From: Paragemmobacter straminiformis
GTDB lineage: Bacteria > Pseudomonadota > Alphaproteobacteria > Rhodobacterales > Rhodobacteraceae
DNA: 64,000 nucleotides
Direction: 5' to 3'
NCBI RefSeq assembly: GCF_014243445.1
Contig: NZ_JACLQD010000003.1
Location: 434,001 to 498,000, forward strand
Shown: piece by piece, positions 1 to 8,220 of the stretch
Layout: every line of letters starts with the position of its first letter
Position numbering within the stretch: position 1 is the first letter of the stretch
Made by a program: the position numbers and the translations under genes
The notes under the pieces: generated by a model
Told to the model about the DNA's origin: nothing
Database searches by the model: none
The model's input: the letters and a program-made list of their open reading frames with translations, nothing else

Positions 1-1
1 C

Positions 2-763
2 GGGATTTCGGGGATCGAGCTTTGGCCGGACGGGCAGCGGTTTCTGGCGATTTCCGACAAGGGCATGTTCCTGCAAGGCCGGATCGAACGCGCGGCGGAC
101 GGGTCGGTCACGGGGGTAAGTGCGGGGCCGATGCAGCCCCTGCTGGCGCGTGGCGACGGGGTGCTTGCCGAAGGGCGCAGGGATTCCGAAGGGTTGGCGG
201 TGGGGCCGGACGGGCGGGTTTTCGTGTCTTTCGAGGGCGCGGCGCGGGTGCTGGAATACGACCGGATCGACGGGTCGGCGGTGAACCTGCCGTCGCATCC
301 CGATTTCGCGGCGATGCAAAGCAATTCGTCGCTGGAAAGTCTGGCGGTCGATGCGGAGGGCACGCTTTACACCCTGCCAGAACGGTCGGGCGCGCTGGAG
401 CGGCCCTTTCCGGTCTATCGCTACCGCAACGGCAGATGGGACCAGCCCTTCGATCTGCCGCGACGGGGCAGCTTTCTGGCGGTGGATGCCGACATCGGCC
501 CTGACGGGCGGCTTTATCTGCTGGAGCGGGATTTTCAGGGCCTTGCCGGTTTCGCCAGCCGCGTGCGCAGTTTCGCGCTGGGCGATGCGGGGCTGGGCGA
601 CGAGCGTGTCGAGATGGAAAGTGCCACGGGGCAGCATGACAACCTTGAAGGGTTGGCCGTCTGGCGCGATGCGGCGGGGGCAATCCGGCTGACGATGGTG
701 TCGGACGACAATTTCAGCTTTTTCCAGACGACCGAGATCGTGGAATACCGACTGCCACGTTGA
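2..763 (+). CDS. Esterase-like phytase-domain protein, 5' end cut by the window edge
   Basis: The reading frame is open from base 2 ([14 protein letters not shown]...) to the TGA at 761-763, so the true start lies left of the window. The visible 253 residues show beta-propeller-like repeats with DxxGxLY/DGRLY signatures ([28 protein letters not shown]) and a C-terminal segment, [21 protein letters not shown]. This is the pattern of the esterase-like activity of phytase family (PF13449). Family members are usually exported and have no well-defined substrate; calling it a phosphoesterase would be a guess. The signal peptide, if present, is outside the window. Confidence 0.75.
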   Translation, partial: GISGIELWPDGQRFLAISDKGMFLQGRIERAADGSVTGVSAGPMQPLLARGDGVLAEGRRDSEGLAVGPDGRVFVSFEGAARVLEYDRIDGSAVNLPSHPDFAAMQSNSSLESLAVDAEGTLYTLPERSGALERPFPVYRYRNGRWDQPFDLPRRGSFLAVDADIGPDGRLYLLERDFQGLAGFASRVRSFALGDAGLGDERVEMESATGQHDNLEGLAVWRDAAGAIRLTMVSDDNFSFFQTTEIVEYRLPR

Positions 764-786
764 CAGGCGCGCCCTGCGGGCGTAGT

Positions 787-814
787 CCCCCGCCGTTCCC
801 CCGATGGGCGGGGG
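787..814 (+). terminator. GC-rich hairpin after the phytase-like gene
   Basis: CCCCCGCC at 787-794 can pair with GGCGGGGG at 807-814 around a 12-nt loop. It sits in the 89-bp gap between two same-strand genes. There is no clear U-tract, so it may be an attenuating or RNA-end-protecting stem rather than a strong terminator. Confidence 0.3.
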
Positions 815-852
815 CAAGTCTCCGCGACCTTGTAAAAAACGGAAAAAACGAA

Positions 853-1479
853 ATGACCCGCATCCAGACTTATGGCGTCGTCGCCATGGCCATCGTCGTC
901 GTGGCCTCGAACATCCTTGTGCAGCACCCCATCGGGCAATGGCTGACATGGGGGGCCTTTACCTATCCGCTGTCCTTCCTCGTCTCGGATATCGTCAACC
1001 GGCTGTCGGGCGCCAAGGCGGCGCGGCAGGTGGTTTACGCGGGTTTCGTGGTGGGGCTTTTGTGTTCGGTCGTCGGCACGCAGATCATGGGCGAGTTCGG
1101 GCCATTGGTGACGCTGCGCGTGGCGGTCGGTTCGGCGGCGGCGTTCCTGATCGGGCAGCTGCTCGACATCGGCGTTTTCAACCGGCTGCGCCAGTCGGTC
1201 GCGTGGTGGAAAGCGCCCTTCGTCTCGACGCTGTTCGGATCGACCATCGACACGGCGATCTTTTTCACCATCGCCTTTTCCGCCGCGCTGGTCTGGATCG
1301 AACCGGGCAATGACGTGTCTTGGGCGACCGGGCAGATGCCGCTTCTGGGCTTTGGTCCGATGGTGTCTTTCTGGGTTTCTCTGGCGGTCGCGGATTGGCT
1401 GGTGAAGGTTGCCGTCGATGTCATCGCATTGGTGCCGTTCCGCCTGGCCGTTTACCGCTTTGCCGCACGGGTAGCGTAA
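853..1479 (+). CDS. Queuosine precursor transporter (VUT/YhhQ family)
   Basis: A 208-residue integral membrane protein of the VUT/COG1738 family, whose E. coli member YhhQ imports preQ0/preQ1 for queuosine synthesis. About six hydrophobic segments are visible. Family-typical features are ASNIL near the N terminus, TYPLSFLVSDIVNRLSG, an FGSTIDTAIFF segment, and a C-terminal stretch with WLVKVAVDVIALVPFRLAVY. ATG at 853 is chosen because MTRIQTYG is the usual beginning; an in-frame GTG/TTG extension to 760 would add an implausible proline-rich stretch. The upstream Shine-Dalgarno is weak (an A-rich leader). No other queuosine gene is in the window, and no preQ1 riboswitch is recognisable upstream. 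Confidence 0.85.
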   Translation: MTRIQTYGVVAMAIVVVASNILVQHPIGQWLTWGAFTYPLSFLVSDIVNRLSGAKAARQVVYAGFVVGLLCSVVGTQIMGEFGPLVTLRVAVGSAAAFLIGQLLDIGVFNRLRQSVAWWKAPFVSTLFGSTIDTAIFFTIAFSAALVWIEPGNDVSWATGQMPLLGFGPMVSFWVSLAVADWLVKVAVDVIALVPFRLAVYRFAARVA

Positions 1480-1485
1480 TTTCTT

Positions 1486-1510
1486 TTGACAAACACAAAA
1501 TCTGTGTCAC
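1486..1510 (+). promoter_or_regulatory. TTGACA box with overlapping inverted repeat
   Basis: A perfect TTGACA lies at 1486-1491 directly after the transporter stop codon. It overlaps an imperfect palindrome in which TGACA and ACACA (1487-1497) face TGTGT and TGTCA (1503-1509). It could be the -35 box and operator for the leader-like RNA downstream. No convincing -10 element is seen at 17 nt, so this is tentative. Confidence 0.3.
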
Positions 1511-1533
1511 CTTTTCGATATCGGCAACCCATT

Positions 1534-1550
1534 GAAAGGAGGTGATCCAG
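1534..1550 (+). promoter_or_regulatory. 17-nt perfect complement of the 16S rRNA 3' end (extended Shine-Dalgarno)
   Basis: The bases GAAAGGAGGTGATCCAG are the exact reverse complement of CTGGATCACCTCCTTTC, the 3' end of 16S rRNA in alphaproteobacteria (recalled, not searched). The core GGAGG at 1538-1542 is 7 nt from a GTG at 1550 that opens an 18-codon frame. Ordinary ribosome binding sites in this window match only 4-6 bases, so this one stands out. Confidence 0.6.
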
Positions 1551-1606
1551 TGTCTAGAGCTACATTGGAGATAGGTGTCAGGACAGTCGGGGGGCGTGTT
1601 TTCTAA
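1550..1606 (+). CDS. Putative 18-residue leader peptide
   Basis: GTG at 1550 to TAA at 1604-1606 encodes a basic 18-residue peptide (VSRATLEIGVRTVGGRVF). It starts 7 nt after the strongest Shine-Dalgarno in the window. There is no codon run typical of an amino-acid attenuator. Right after it, the RNA can fold into GGGGC(1591-1595)/GCCCC(1612-1616) and TGGGC(1638-1642)/GCCCA(1657-1661) hairpins and then a strong terminator stem, with arfB following. I do not recognise a family. It could be a leader peptide, a small independent protein, or a non-coding RNA whose SD sequence titrates ribosomes. Confidence 0.4.
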   Translation: MSRATLEIGVRTVGGRVF

Positions 1607-1676
1607 GGGCAGCCCCTTGGACAAACAGACAACCGATTGGGCTTGAAACCTAACTGGCCCATCTCCTTGGATCTCG

Positions 1677-1707
1677 GAAAGGGTCGCCTGTGTCGGGCGA
1701 CCCTTTC
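1677..1707 (+). terminator. Strong stem-loop between the leader ORF and arfB
   Basis: A 12-bp perfect stem: GAAAGGGTCGCC at 1677-1688 pairs with GGCGACCCTTTC at 1696-1707 around a 7-nt loop, followed by TCCATTTT. It looks like a Rho-independent terminator or attenuator. It would separate the small ORF at 1550 from arfB at 1786. Confidence 0.65.
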
Positions 1708-1785
1708 TCCATTTTCGGGCCTTGGTCCGGGCATCTGCGGGCCGGATATTTTGCAAAACACGGGATGGCGCGCTAGGTGTCGGGG

Positions 1786-2208
1786 ATGCTGCGGATCAAT
1801 GATACCCTTGTGCTGGCCGACTGGGAATTGAGCGAGAGTTTCTCGCGCTCGTCGGGGCCGGGTGGGCAGAATGTCAACAAGGTCGAGACGGCGGTGGAAT
1901 TGCGCTTCGAGGCGGAACGCTCGCCGCATCTGCCGGCGTCGGTGAAGGCGCGGCTGAAGCGGATCGCGGGGCGGCGCTGGACGAACGAAGGGGCGATCGT
2001 GATCCGGGCCGAGGAGACGCGAAGCCAGATCCGCAACCGGGAACTGGCGCGGGAGCGCCTGGTCGAGATGATCCGCGAGGCGCTGGTGGCCCCCAAGCGG
2101 CGGGTGGCGACAAAGCCGACATGGGGCAGCCAGAAACGGCGGCTGGCGGCAAAGGCCGTGCGCGGCGAGGTCAAGGCCATGCGCGGGCGGGTCGAGGGCG
2201 AGGACTGA
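1786..2208 (+). CDS. arfB: Alternative ribosome-rescue factor ArfB (peptidyl-tRNA hydrolase)
   Basis: A 140-residue RF1/RF2-like GGQ-domain protein that hydrolyses peptidyl-tRNA on stalled, non-stop ribosomes. The GGQ motif is at residues 26-28 within SSGPGGQNVNKVET. The C-terminal third is a basic tail (KRRVATKPTWGSQKRRLAAKA), which in ArfB occupies the empty mRNA channel. Length matches E. coli ArfB (140). ATG 1786 is preferred because it gives the family-typical MLRI start and has AGGTG at 1775-1779 six bases upstream; GTG at 1777 would add three residues. The gene follows a terminator-like stem and a leader ORF, so expression may depend on read-through. Confidence 0.9.
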   Translation: MLRINDTLVLADWELSESFSRSSGPGGQNVNKVETAVELRFEAERSPHLPASVKARLKRIAGRRWTNEGAIVIRAEETRSQIRNRELARERLVEMIREALVAPKRRVATKPTWGSQKRRLAAKAVRGEVKAMRGRVEGED

Positions 2209-2216
2209 GGGCGGAG

Positions 2217-2374
2217 GCGATTTTTGACGCAAAAATCGCGGCAGAGTTTGACGCAAACTCTGGGTCAGGCCCTGATTTTTGGCGCAGCAACCGCGGCGTA
2301 GTTTGGCGCAAACTTTGGGGCCGCGACCGATTTCTGCGTCAGAAATCGACGCGAAAAATGCGTCATTTTTCGCG
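2217..2374. repeat. Cluster of five short palindromes with GACGC, GGCGC or CGT loops
   Basis: In the 175-bp gap between the convergent arfB and pncB genes, five hairpins follow one another: 2217-2239 (arms GCGATTTTT), 2242-2262 (arms CAGAGTTT), 2300-2314 (AGTTT/AAACT), 2329-2347 (arms GATTTCTG) and 2350-2374 (arms CGCGAAAAATG). The first two have GACGC loops, the third GGCGC, and the last two CGT. A degenerate copy is near 2274-2284. A relative (CGATTTTTC, loop GCA) is at 17166-17186. The elements resemble REP-type intergenic palindromes and may also act as a bidirectional terminator. Confidence 0.7.
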
Positions 2375-2383
2375 CCCTCGTGG

Positions 2384-3673
2384 TCAGACCGTCACCGCCA
2401 GCGCGGCCTGTTCGCCCACGCCGAAGACGCGTTTGTAGCGGGCGATCTCGTCCGCCGGACCCATCGCCTTGTTGGGATTGTCCGACAGTTTCACCGTGGG
2501 GCGGCCATTGGCCGAAACGGCCTTGCAGACAAGGCTGAAGGGGGCAAGGCGATCTTCGGCAAGACCCGTGAAATCGTTGGTCAGCAGCGTGCCCCAGCCG
2601 AACGAGACCTTTACGCGGCCGGCGAAACGGGCGTGGAGTTCGGCGATCTTGTCGACATCCAGCCCGTCGGAAAAGATCACCAGTTTCTTCGTCGGATCCT
2701 CGCCACGCGATTTCCACCAGCGGATGGCGGTTTCGGCGCCCGTGGCCGGATCGCCCGAGTCGATGCGGATGCCCGTCCATTTCGACAGCCAGTCGGGCGC
2801 GTTGCGCAGGAAGCCTTCGGTGCCATAGGTGTCGGGCAGGATCACGCGCAGGTTGCCGTCATGTTCCTCGTGCCAGTCGGCAAGCACCTGATAGGGGGCC
2901 TGGGCCAGTTCGGCATCGGTATTGGTCAGCGCGGAATAGACCATCGGCAATTCGTGGGCATTGGTGCCGATGGCTTCGATGTCGCGTTTCATGGCGATGC
3001 GGCAGTTGGAGGTGCCGGTGAATTTGTCGCCCAGACCTTCCTGCATCGCCTGAACGCACCAGTCCTGCCACAGAAAGGAATGGCGGCGGCGGGTTCCGAA
3101 ATCGGCAATCCGCAGCCCGTCGATGTGGCGCAGACGCTCGATCTTTTCCCAAAGCCGCGACATGGCGCGGGCGTAGAGGATTTGCAGCTCGAATTTGCCC
3201 ATGCCTTTCAGCACGGCGCGCGAGCGCAGTTCCATCAGCACGGCAAGGGCGGGAATCTCCCAGAGCATCACCTCGGGCCATTTGCCCTCAAACGTCAGTT
3301 CGTATTGGCCATCATGCTTTTCGAGGTGATAGGGCGGCAGGCGAAGGGCTTCGAACCATTCCATGAAATCGGGACGGAACATCTGGCGCTTGCCGTAAAA
3401 GGTGTTGCCGCGCAGCCATGTGGATTCACCGCGCGACAGCGACAGGGACCGCACGTGATCGAGTTGCTCGCGCAGTTCCCCTTCGTCGATCAGGTCGGCG
3501 AGGCGGATGGATTTGCTGCGGTTGATCAGGCTGAAGGTGACATTCGTGTCCGGCTTGTTGCGGAAGATCGATTGGCACATCAGCAGTTTGTAAAAGTCGG
3601 TGTCGATCAGCGACCGGACGATCGGGTCGATCTTCCAGTTGTGGTTGTGGACCCGTGTGGCGATATCGACCAT
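2384..3673 (-). CDS. pncB: Nicotinate phosphoribosyltransferase
   Basis: A 429-residue cytoplasmic enzyme that makes nicotinate mononucleotide from nicotinate and PRPP in the NAD salvage (Preiss-Handler) pathway. Seen are [12 protein letters not shown] near the N terminus, [10 protein letters not shown] (the family signature with the phosphorylatable-histidine region), [13 protein letters not shown] and FSDGLD in the C-terminal half. ATG at 3673 is 1 nt after the pncA stop, so the genes are translationally coupled; a TTG at 3685 is less likely. The order pncA-pncB lets nicotinamide be deamidated and then recycled. Confidence 0.93.
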   Translation of the reverse strand: MVDIATRVHNHNWKIDPIVRSLIDTDFYKLLMCQSIFRNKPDTNVTFSLINRSKSIRLADLIDEGELREQLDHVRSLSLSRGESTWLRGNTFYGKRQMFRPDFMEWFEALRLPPYHLEKHDGQYELTFEGKWPEVMLWEIPALAVLMELRSRAVLKGMGKFELQILYARAMSRLWEKIERLRHIDGLRIADFGTRRRHSFLWQDWCVQAMQEGLGDKFTGTSNCRIAMKRDIEAIGTNAHELPMVYSALTNTDAELAQAPYQVLADWHEEHDGNLRVILPDTYGTEGFLRNAPDWLSKWTGIRIDSGDPATGAETAIRWWKSRGEDPTKKLVIFSDGLDVDKIAELHARFAGRVKVSFGWGTLLTNDFTGLAEDRLAPFSLVCKAVSANGRPTVKLSDNPNKAMGPADEIARYKRVFGVGEQAALAVTV

Positions 3674-3674
3674 G

Positions 3675-4283
3675 TCAGTTTCCAAGGGTGACGCCGGCGG
3701 CGTGCAGTTTCGCGGTGGCCTCGGCCAGCGAGCCGTTCAGGTCGATTGCCCGGCAGGCACCGGAAAGCACGGTTGCCGCAAAGCCGAGTTTGGCCGCATC
3801 GAGCGCGGAATAGGCAACGCAGTAATCGGTGGCAAGGCCGACGAAGGTGACCGACGTGACCCCCCGCGCGCGCAGATAGCCGTCAAGCCCGGTCGGCGTG
3901 CTGTGGTCGTTCTCGAAGAAGGCGGAATAGCTGTCGATGGCGGGGCGGAAGCCTTTGCGGATCACCAGTTGCGCGGGGTCGGTGCGCAAGGCGGGGTGAA
4001 AGGCTGCGCCGCTGCTTCCGATCACGCAATGGGTGGGCCAAAGGACCTGCGGGCCATAGGGCATTTCGGTCATCGAGAAGGGGGCGGCACCCGCATGGTT
4101 GGCGGCGAAACTGGCGTGGTTGGCGGGGTGCCAGTCTTGCGTCAGGACCACGGTGGCGAAATCGTCCATCAGGCTGTTGATGCGGGGGATGATCGCGTCA
4201 CCCTCGGCCACGGCCAAGGCCCCGCCGGGGCAGAAATCGTTCTGCACGTCGATCACGATGAGAGCGTCGGTCGCGGGGCGCAT
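3675..4283 (-). CDS. pncA: Nicotinamidase
   Basis: A 202-residue isochorismatase-fold hydrolase that converts nicotinamide to nicotinate. The catalytic triad is visible as Asp12 (VIDVQNDF), Lys110 (IRKGF) and Cys155 (ATDYCV). The metal site is DWHPANH at residues 50-56 (Asp50, His52, His56). It is the first gene of a pncA-pncB operon. The divergent trhO starts 115 bp away, so the 4284-4397 gap should hold both promoters. Confidence 0.93.
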   Translation of the reverse strand: MRPATDALIVIDVQNDFCPGGALAVAEGDAIIPRINSLMDDFATVVLTQDWHPANHASFAANHAGAAPFSMTEMPYGPQVLWPTHCVIGSSGAAFHPALRTDPAQLVIRKGFRPAIDSYSAFFENDHSTPTGLDGYLRARGVTSVTFVGLATDYCVAYSALDAAKLGFAATVLSGACRAIDLNGSLAEATAKLHAAGVTLGN

Positions 4284-4397
4284 GGCGTGCCTGTCCTTGG
4301 TGCGGTTGGTCTTGGGTAGGAAACACCTGCGCCCGCGTCAATGCTTCGCGGGGTGCGAGGCTTGATCTTGGGGGCCAACGGGTGCATTTCCGCCCCT

Positions 4398-5300
4398 ATG
4401 ATCACCGTTGCCGCGCTTTATCACTTTGCCCGTTTTCCCGACCCCGCCGCCTTGCGCGGGCCGCTTTTGGCGCTGTGTCTGGCGCAGGGGGTGAAAGGGT
4501 CGCTGTTGCTGGCTGCGGAAGGGATCAACGGCACCATTGCCGGAAGCCGTGCGGGCATCGATGCCGTGCTGGCCCATGTGCGCGCGCTGCCGGGCTGCGC
4601 GGGGCTTGAGTGGAAAGAGGCCACGGCGGCAGAGATGCCCTTTGGCCGTATGAAAGTGCGGCTGAAACGCGAGATCGTGACGATGGGCCAGCCGGATGTG
4701 GACCCCCGCGCTGCCGTGGGCCATTACGTCCAGCCCGCCGAGTGGAACGCGCTGATCACCGCACCGGATGTCGCCGTGATCGACACGCGCAACGATTACG
4801 AGGTTGCCATCGGCACGTTCGAGGGCGCGGTGGACCCCAAGACCCGCAGCTTCGGCGAGTTTCCCGCCTGGTGGGAGGCCAACCGCGAGCGGTTCCACAA
4901 CAAGCGCATCGCCATGTTCTGCACGGGCGGAATCCGTTGCGAGAAATCGACCAACTATCTGCTGCAACAGGGCGTGACCGAGGTGTTCCACCTGAAGGGC
5001 GGGATTCTGAAATATCTGGAAGAGGTGCCGCAGGAGCAGTCGCTTTGGCAGGGGGAATGTTTCGTGTTCGACGGGCGGGTATCGGTCGGGCATGGTTTGG
5101 TGGCGGGGCAGAATTCGTCCTGCGGTGCCTGCCGCCGGCCCGTGACGCCCGAGGGGCGCGCGCATCCGGCCTATGAGGAGGGCGTGTGTTGCGCCGCCTG
5201 CGCCGGGGAATATTCCGAAGCCGACCGCGCGCGTTTTCGCGAAAGGCAAAGGCAGATGGAACTGGCGGCAAAGCGGGGCGAGCGCCATCTGGGGGCCTGA
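4398..5300 (+). CDS. trhO: tRNA uridine(34) hydroxylase, rhodanese family
   Basis: A 300-residue protein of the YceA/TrhO family, which hydroxylates U34 of certain tRNAs to 5-hydroxyuridine using O2. It has an N-terminal ferredoxin-like domain, a rhodanese domain at about residues 115-210 with [10 protein letters not shown] (Cys175 and Cys181), and a C-terminal cysteine cluster (CGAC ... CCAAC). ATG 4398 ([10 protein letters not shown]) matches the family start; an upstream ATG at 4341 would add 19 unsupported residues. E. coli TrhO is longer (350), but the alphaproteobacterial form is commonly around 300. Confidence 0.9.
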   Translation: MITVAALYHFARFPDPAALRGPLLALCLAQGVKGSLLLAAEGINGTIAGSRAGIDAVLAHVRALPGCAGLEWKEATAAEMPFGRMKVRLKREIVTMGQPDVDPRAAVGHYVQPAEWNALITAPDVAVIDTRNDYEVAIGTFEGAVDPKTRSFGEFPAWWEANRERFHNKRIAMFCTGGIRCEKSTNYLLQQGVTEVFHLKGGILKYLEEVPQEQSLWQGECFVFDGRVSVGHGLVAGQNSSCGACRRPVTPEGRAHPAYEEGVCCAACAGEYSEADRARFRERQRQMELAAKRGERHLGA

Positions 5301-5303
5301 GGC

Positions 5304-5322
5304 CGCTGTCAGGTTGACAGCG
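5304..5322 (+). terminator. Small palindrome between trhO and the MFS gene
   Basis: CGCTGTCA at 5304-5311 faces TGACAGCG at 5315-5322 with a 3-nt loop. It lies right after the trhO stop and 45 bp before the MFS start. It has no U-tract. It may be a weak terminator, or an operator for the MFS gene. Confidence 0.3.
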
Positions 5323-5366
5323 CGGAGCGGGCGGGGGACACCCTGTCGCAGTTTCAGGAGAGAGCC

Positions 5367-6473
5367 TTGGCCCAGTTGATCCGCACCCATGCCGCGCTGC
5401 TGTTTTCCGGTATCGTCACCTTTATGCTGATGGGGGCGGGGCAGGCGCTTTACGGGCCTGCCGTGCCCGCATTTGCGCGCGATTTCGGGCTGACGCTGGC
5501 CGATGCCGGATGGCTGGTTTCGGCGCTGTGGTGCGGGTCTGCGACGGGGGTGGCCATCATGTTCTGGCGCGGGCCACTGGTGACGCCGCGCCATGCGCTG
5601 GCGGTGCTGGCGCTGGGGGCGGGTGGCATTGCGGCGGGTTTCGGCTGGTGGGGGACGGTGGTGTCCTCGGTCGTGTTCGGCACGGGTTACGGGCTTTCGA
5701 CCGTGGTGTTCAATCCGCGGGTCTTGCGGGCCTTCGGGGCCAAGGGTCCGTCGATGGTGGGTTTGCTGAATGCCACCTTTGCCGCCGGAGCGATTGCCAT
5801 GCCGCTGATCTTTGTGGCGATGGGGTCCGATCCGCAAAAGGGCTTCGGGCTGATCGCGGCGGTCTGTGCGGTGACGTGGCTGTTCGCCGGGTCGTCGGGG
5901 CGGGTGGAAGAGGTGGCCGGGGCGACCGAACCCTATCGTTTCCGCCCGCTGATCCTGTGCTTTGCCATCATGGGCATCGCGACCGAGGCCTGTCTGATCG
6001 GGCTTGGCCCCACGGCGCTGATCACGGCGGGGGCCGAGGAAAAGCTGGCGGCCGAGGCGCTTTCGGGGTTTTTCGTGGCCTTTCTGGTCGCGCGGTCGTC
6101 GCTGGTGTTTCTGGCGCACCGCTTCGATGCCTTTGCGCTATACGTCGCGGCCATGACGGTGGCAGGCGTGGCCGCGCTGCTGGCGGTCGGGCTGCCGCCG
6201 GTGCCGCTGTTCGTGGTGATCGGCGGGGCGGCGGGGCTGTTCTTTCCGAATTGCTACGTGGCCGCCTGTCGCCAGATGGGCACCGACCCGCGCGTGACGC
6301 CGACGATCATCGCGGCGGGCCTTGTCGGCGGGATATCCGCGCCGGTGATCCTGGGGCAGGTTTTGGGCGGGATGGGCGAACGCGGTTTCTTCCAGATCGT
6401 CGCCTGCGCCTGCCTGCTGACCGCGCTTGCGGGGTTCGCGGTCCGGCGGCGGATGGCAGCGCCCGGGCGCTAG
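5367..6473 (+). CDS. Major facilitator superfamily transporter
   Basis: A 368-residue polytopic inner-membrane protein with about 11-12 hydrophobic segments and the general MFS organisation (YGPAVPAFARDFGLTLADAGWLVSALWCGSATG in the first half). The substrate cannot be deduced. The start is a TTG at 5367, supported by a good upstream Shine-Dalgarno (CAGGAGAG) at proper spacing; no better ATG precedes the first membrane segment. At 368 residues it is short for the family (usually about 400). It converges with the TIGR02186 gene, and the two stop codons overlap. Confidence 0.8.
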   Translation: MAQLIRTHAALLFSGIVTFMLMGAGQALYGPAVPAFARDFGLTLADAGWLVSALWCGSATGVAIMFWRGPLVTPRHALAVLALGAGGIAAGFGWWGTVVSSVVFGTGYGLSTVVFNPRVLRAFGAKGPSMVGLLNATFAAGAIAMPLIFVAMGSDPQKGFGLIAAVCAVTWLFAGSSGRVEEVAGATEPYRFRPLILCFAIMGIATEACLIGLGPTALITAGAEEKLAAEALSGFFVAFLVARSSLVFLAHRFDAFALYVAAMTVAGVAALLAVGLPPVPLFVVIGGAAGLFFPNCYVAACRQMGTDPRVTPTIIAAGLVGGISAPVILGQVLGGMGERGFFQIVACACLLTALAGFAVRRRMAAPGR

Positions 6474-7231
6474 CGTCGCAGCATCGTGAAGGCTGCCGAT
6501 GCGCCCCAGCCCGCCAGCCCCGCCAGAGCCAGCGACAAGAGGCCGTAAAGCAGCGGCATCTGGTGGGCGAGGTTGTTCAGGAACCGCTCGAGCCCCTCTT
6601 TGCGCACGCCTACGACACGTTCCTGACTGTCGATCACCTTGCCGTCGCGGGTCAGCATGATGCGGACCTTGTATTCGCCCTCGGTCAGGTTGGCGGGCAA
6701 AAGCACATCGGCGCGGAACAGCGTGTCCTCGACGAATTCGACGGTGCCCTGTTGCAGGCGGAAACGGTCCTCGTCGAAGCGGATCCGCATCAGGGCGTCA
6801 ACAAAGCCCGCAGGATCGGCCGCTTCGGATGTCAGGCCGATGGCGCGGATGGCGCGGGCCGGCGAGACGCGATAGCGCAGGTCTTCGGTATCGGACAGGA
6901 TCCGGTCGAGGGGGCCGGTCGTCGCCACGGCGTAGAAACTGGGGGCGGCGTCGATGTGGACGGCCTCGGTGTTGATCCAGATGCCGGCGCGGCGCTCTTT
7001 CTTGCGGATGGTCAGGGTGGTGGCGGGGCCTTCGACGGTGACGATTACCTCCATCGGCCCTTGCGGTGCGGGGGCGTCGCGTTTCACCGCGCCGTAGATC
7101 AGGATCTCGGTCCCGTCGAAATCGGCGGTGATGCTGACGCGGTTCTGGGACAGGCCCGCGACGATGGCTTCGGGCGCGGCGAGGGCCGGTGCCGAGAGGC
7201 ACAGCAGAAGGGCCAGCGCCAGACGGATCAT
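6470..7231 (-). CDS. Alph_Pro_TM family protein (TIGR02186), exported with a C-terminal membrane anchor
   Basis: 253 residues. A signal peptide is clear (LALALLLCLSAPALA, then APEA). The middle is an all-beta-looking periplasmic region, and a single transmembrane helix lies at about residues 228-250, followed by a short basic tail. This is the organisation of TIGR02186/PF09608, a conserved alphaproteobacterial family of unknown function. ATG 7231 overlaps the stop of the upstream TSUP gene by 4 nt (ATGA), so the two are co-translated. From context the protein may be an accessory of the exporter; no enzyme motif is seen. Confidence 0.85.
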   Translation of the reverse strand: MIRLALALLLCLSAPALAAPEAIVAGLSQNRVSITADFDGTEILIYGAVKRDAPAPQGPMEVIVTVEGPATTLTIRKKERRAGIWINTEAVHIDAAPSFYAVATTGPLDRILSDTEDLRYRVSPARAIRAIGLTSEAADPAGFVDALMRIRFDEDRFRLQQGTVEFVEDTLFRADVLLPANLTEGEYKVRIMLTRDGKVIDSQERVVGVRKEGLERFLNNLAHQMPLLYGLLSLALAGLAGWGASAAFTMLRR

Positions 7232-8145
7232 GGCAGCATCCCCGGCATGACGCTGTAAAGCTCGGTCGGGCGCAAGAGAAGGTCGAGCGCGATCTTGAAC
7301 GAGACGGTCAGGACGAGCAGCGCCAGCAGGATGCGGAGTTGTTCGGCCTTGAGCCGGACGCCGACGCGCGCGCCGATCTGCGCGCCGATCACGCCGCCGA
7401 TGATGAGAAGGAAGGCCAGAAGGATATCGACCGTCTGGCTGGTGACGGCGTGGGCCAGCGTGGTGAAGGCGGTCACGAAGATGATCTGGAAAAGCGAGGT
7501 GCCGACGACGACCTTGGTCGGCATGCCGAGCAGGTAGATCATGGCCGGAACCATGATGAAGCCGCCGCCCACGCCCATGATCGCGGCCAGAAAACCGACG
7601 ATGGCACCGACGGCCAGCGGGGGCAGCACGCTGATATAAAGGCCCGAGGCGCGGAACTTGATCTTCAGCGGCAGGCCGTGAACCCATGTATGCACATGCG
7701 AGCGGCGCACCGGCGCACCGGATTTGCTGCGGAACCACGCGCGAAGGCTTTCTTGCAGCATCATCGCGCCGATCAGGCCCAGAAACAGCACGTAGGACAG
7801 CTGGACGAAAAGGTCGATCTGTCCGAGCGAGGTCATCAGGCGGAACACCCAGACCCCGATTGCCGAGCCGATGAAACCGCCGACCGTCAGGATCGCGCCC
7901 ATGCGCACATCGACAGCCTTGCGGCGGAATTGCGCCAGCACACCCGAGACCGAGGACGCCACGACCTGATTGGCCCCCGTCGCCACAGCGACCGCAGGGG
8001 GGACGCCGATGAAGAACAGCAGGGGGGTGATCAGGAAGCCGCCGCCGACGCCGAACATGCCCGACAGAAAGCCCACGATTCCGCCAAGCCCGAGGATCAG
8101 GAAGGCGTTGACCGAGACCTCGGCAATGGGAAGGTAAAGCTGCAT
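7228..8145 (-). CDS. Sulfite exporter TauE/SafE (TSUP) family permease
   Basis: A 305-residue membrane protein with two homologous halves, each carrying the TSUP signature of glycine-rich helices (GMFGVGGGFLITPLL near residue 30 and IMGVGGGFIMVPAMI near residue 190). TSUP proteins move sulfite, sulfoacetate or related organosulfur anions; the specific substrate here is unknown. ATG 8145 (MQLYLPIAEVS) is chosen over a TTG at 8178, which would add a polar leader; neither has a strong Shine-Dalgarno. It overlaps the following TIGR02186 gene by 4 nt. This pair is, to my knowledge, conserved in Rhodobacterales. Confidence 0.88.
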   Translation of the reverse strand: MQLYLPIAEVSVNAFLILGLGGIVGFLSGMFGVGGGFLITPLLFFIGVPPAVAVATGANQVVASSVSGVLAQFRRKAVDVRMGAILTVGGFIGSAIGVWVFRLMTSLGQIDLFVQLSYVLFLGLIGAMMLQESLRAWFRSKSGAPVRRSHVHTWVHGLPLKIKFRASGLYISVLPPLAVGAIVGFLAAIMGVGGGFIMVPAMIYLLGMPTKVVVGTSLFQIIFVTAFTTLAHAVTSQTVDILLAFLLIIGGVIGAQIGARVGVRLKAEQLRILLALLVLTVSFKIALDLLLRPTELYSVMPGMLP

Positions 8146-8220
8146 GGGCTGCCGGGGGGAAGAGCGTGTGTTAGCCAAGGGTTGCGCCCCTGTGGCCGCG
8201 AAGTCAAACGCTTGCCGCCC

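Noticed and set aside
1741-1765. Another copy of the dispersed GAGGATATTT element before arfB
   Set aside because: GGATATTTTGCAAAA shares only a few bases with the element and lacks the GC-rich stem and the GATGAAG/GAGGAAG end.
1480-1785. A preQ1 riboswitch, tmRNA, 6S or SRP RNA in this gap
   Set aside because: No preQ1 aptamer pattern is visible, no alphaproteobacterial tmRNA tag (AND...ALAA-type) can be read, and the conserved SRP core GGAAG/AGCA loops are absent.
2279-3691. A plus-strand open frame of about 470 codons opposite pncB
   Set aside because: pncB on the minus strand is fully convincing. The antisense product is low-complexity in character and begins inside the palindrome cluster.
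4338-6119. A minus-strand open frame of about 590 codons spanning trhO and the MFS gene
   Set aside because: It crosses two clear plus-strand genes and has an arginine/proline/histidine-rich composition typical of GC-rich shadow frames.
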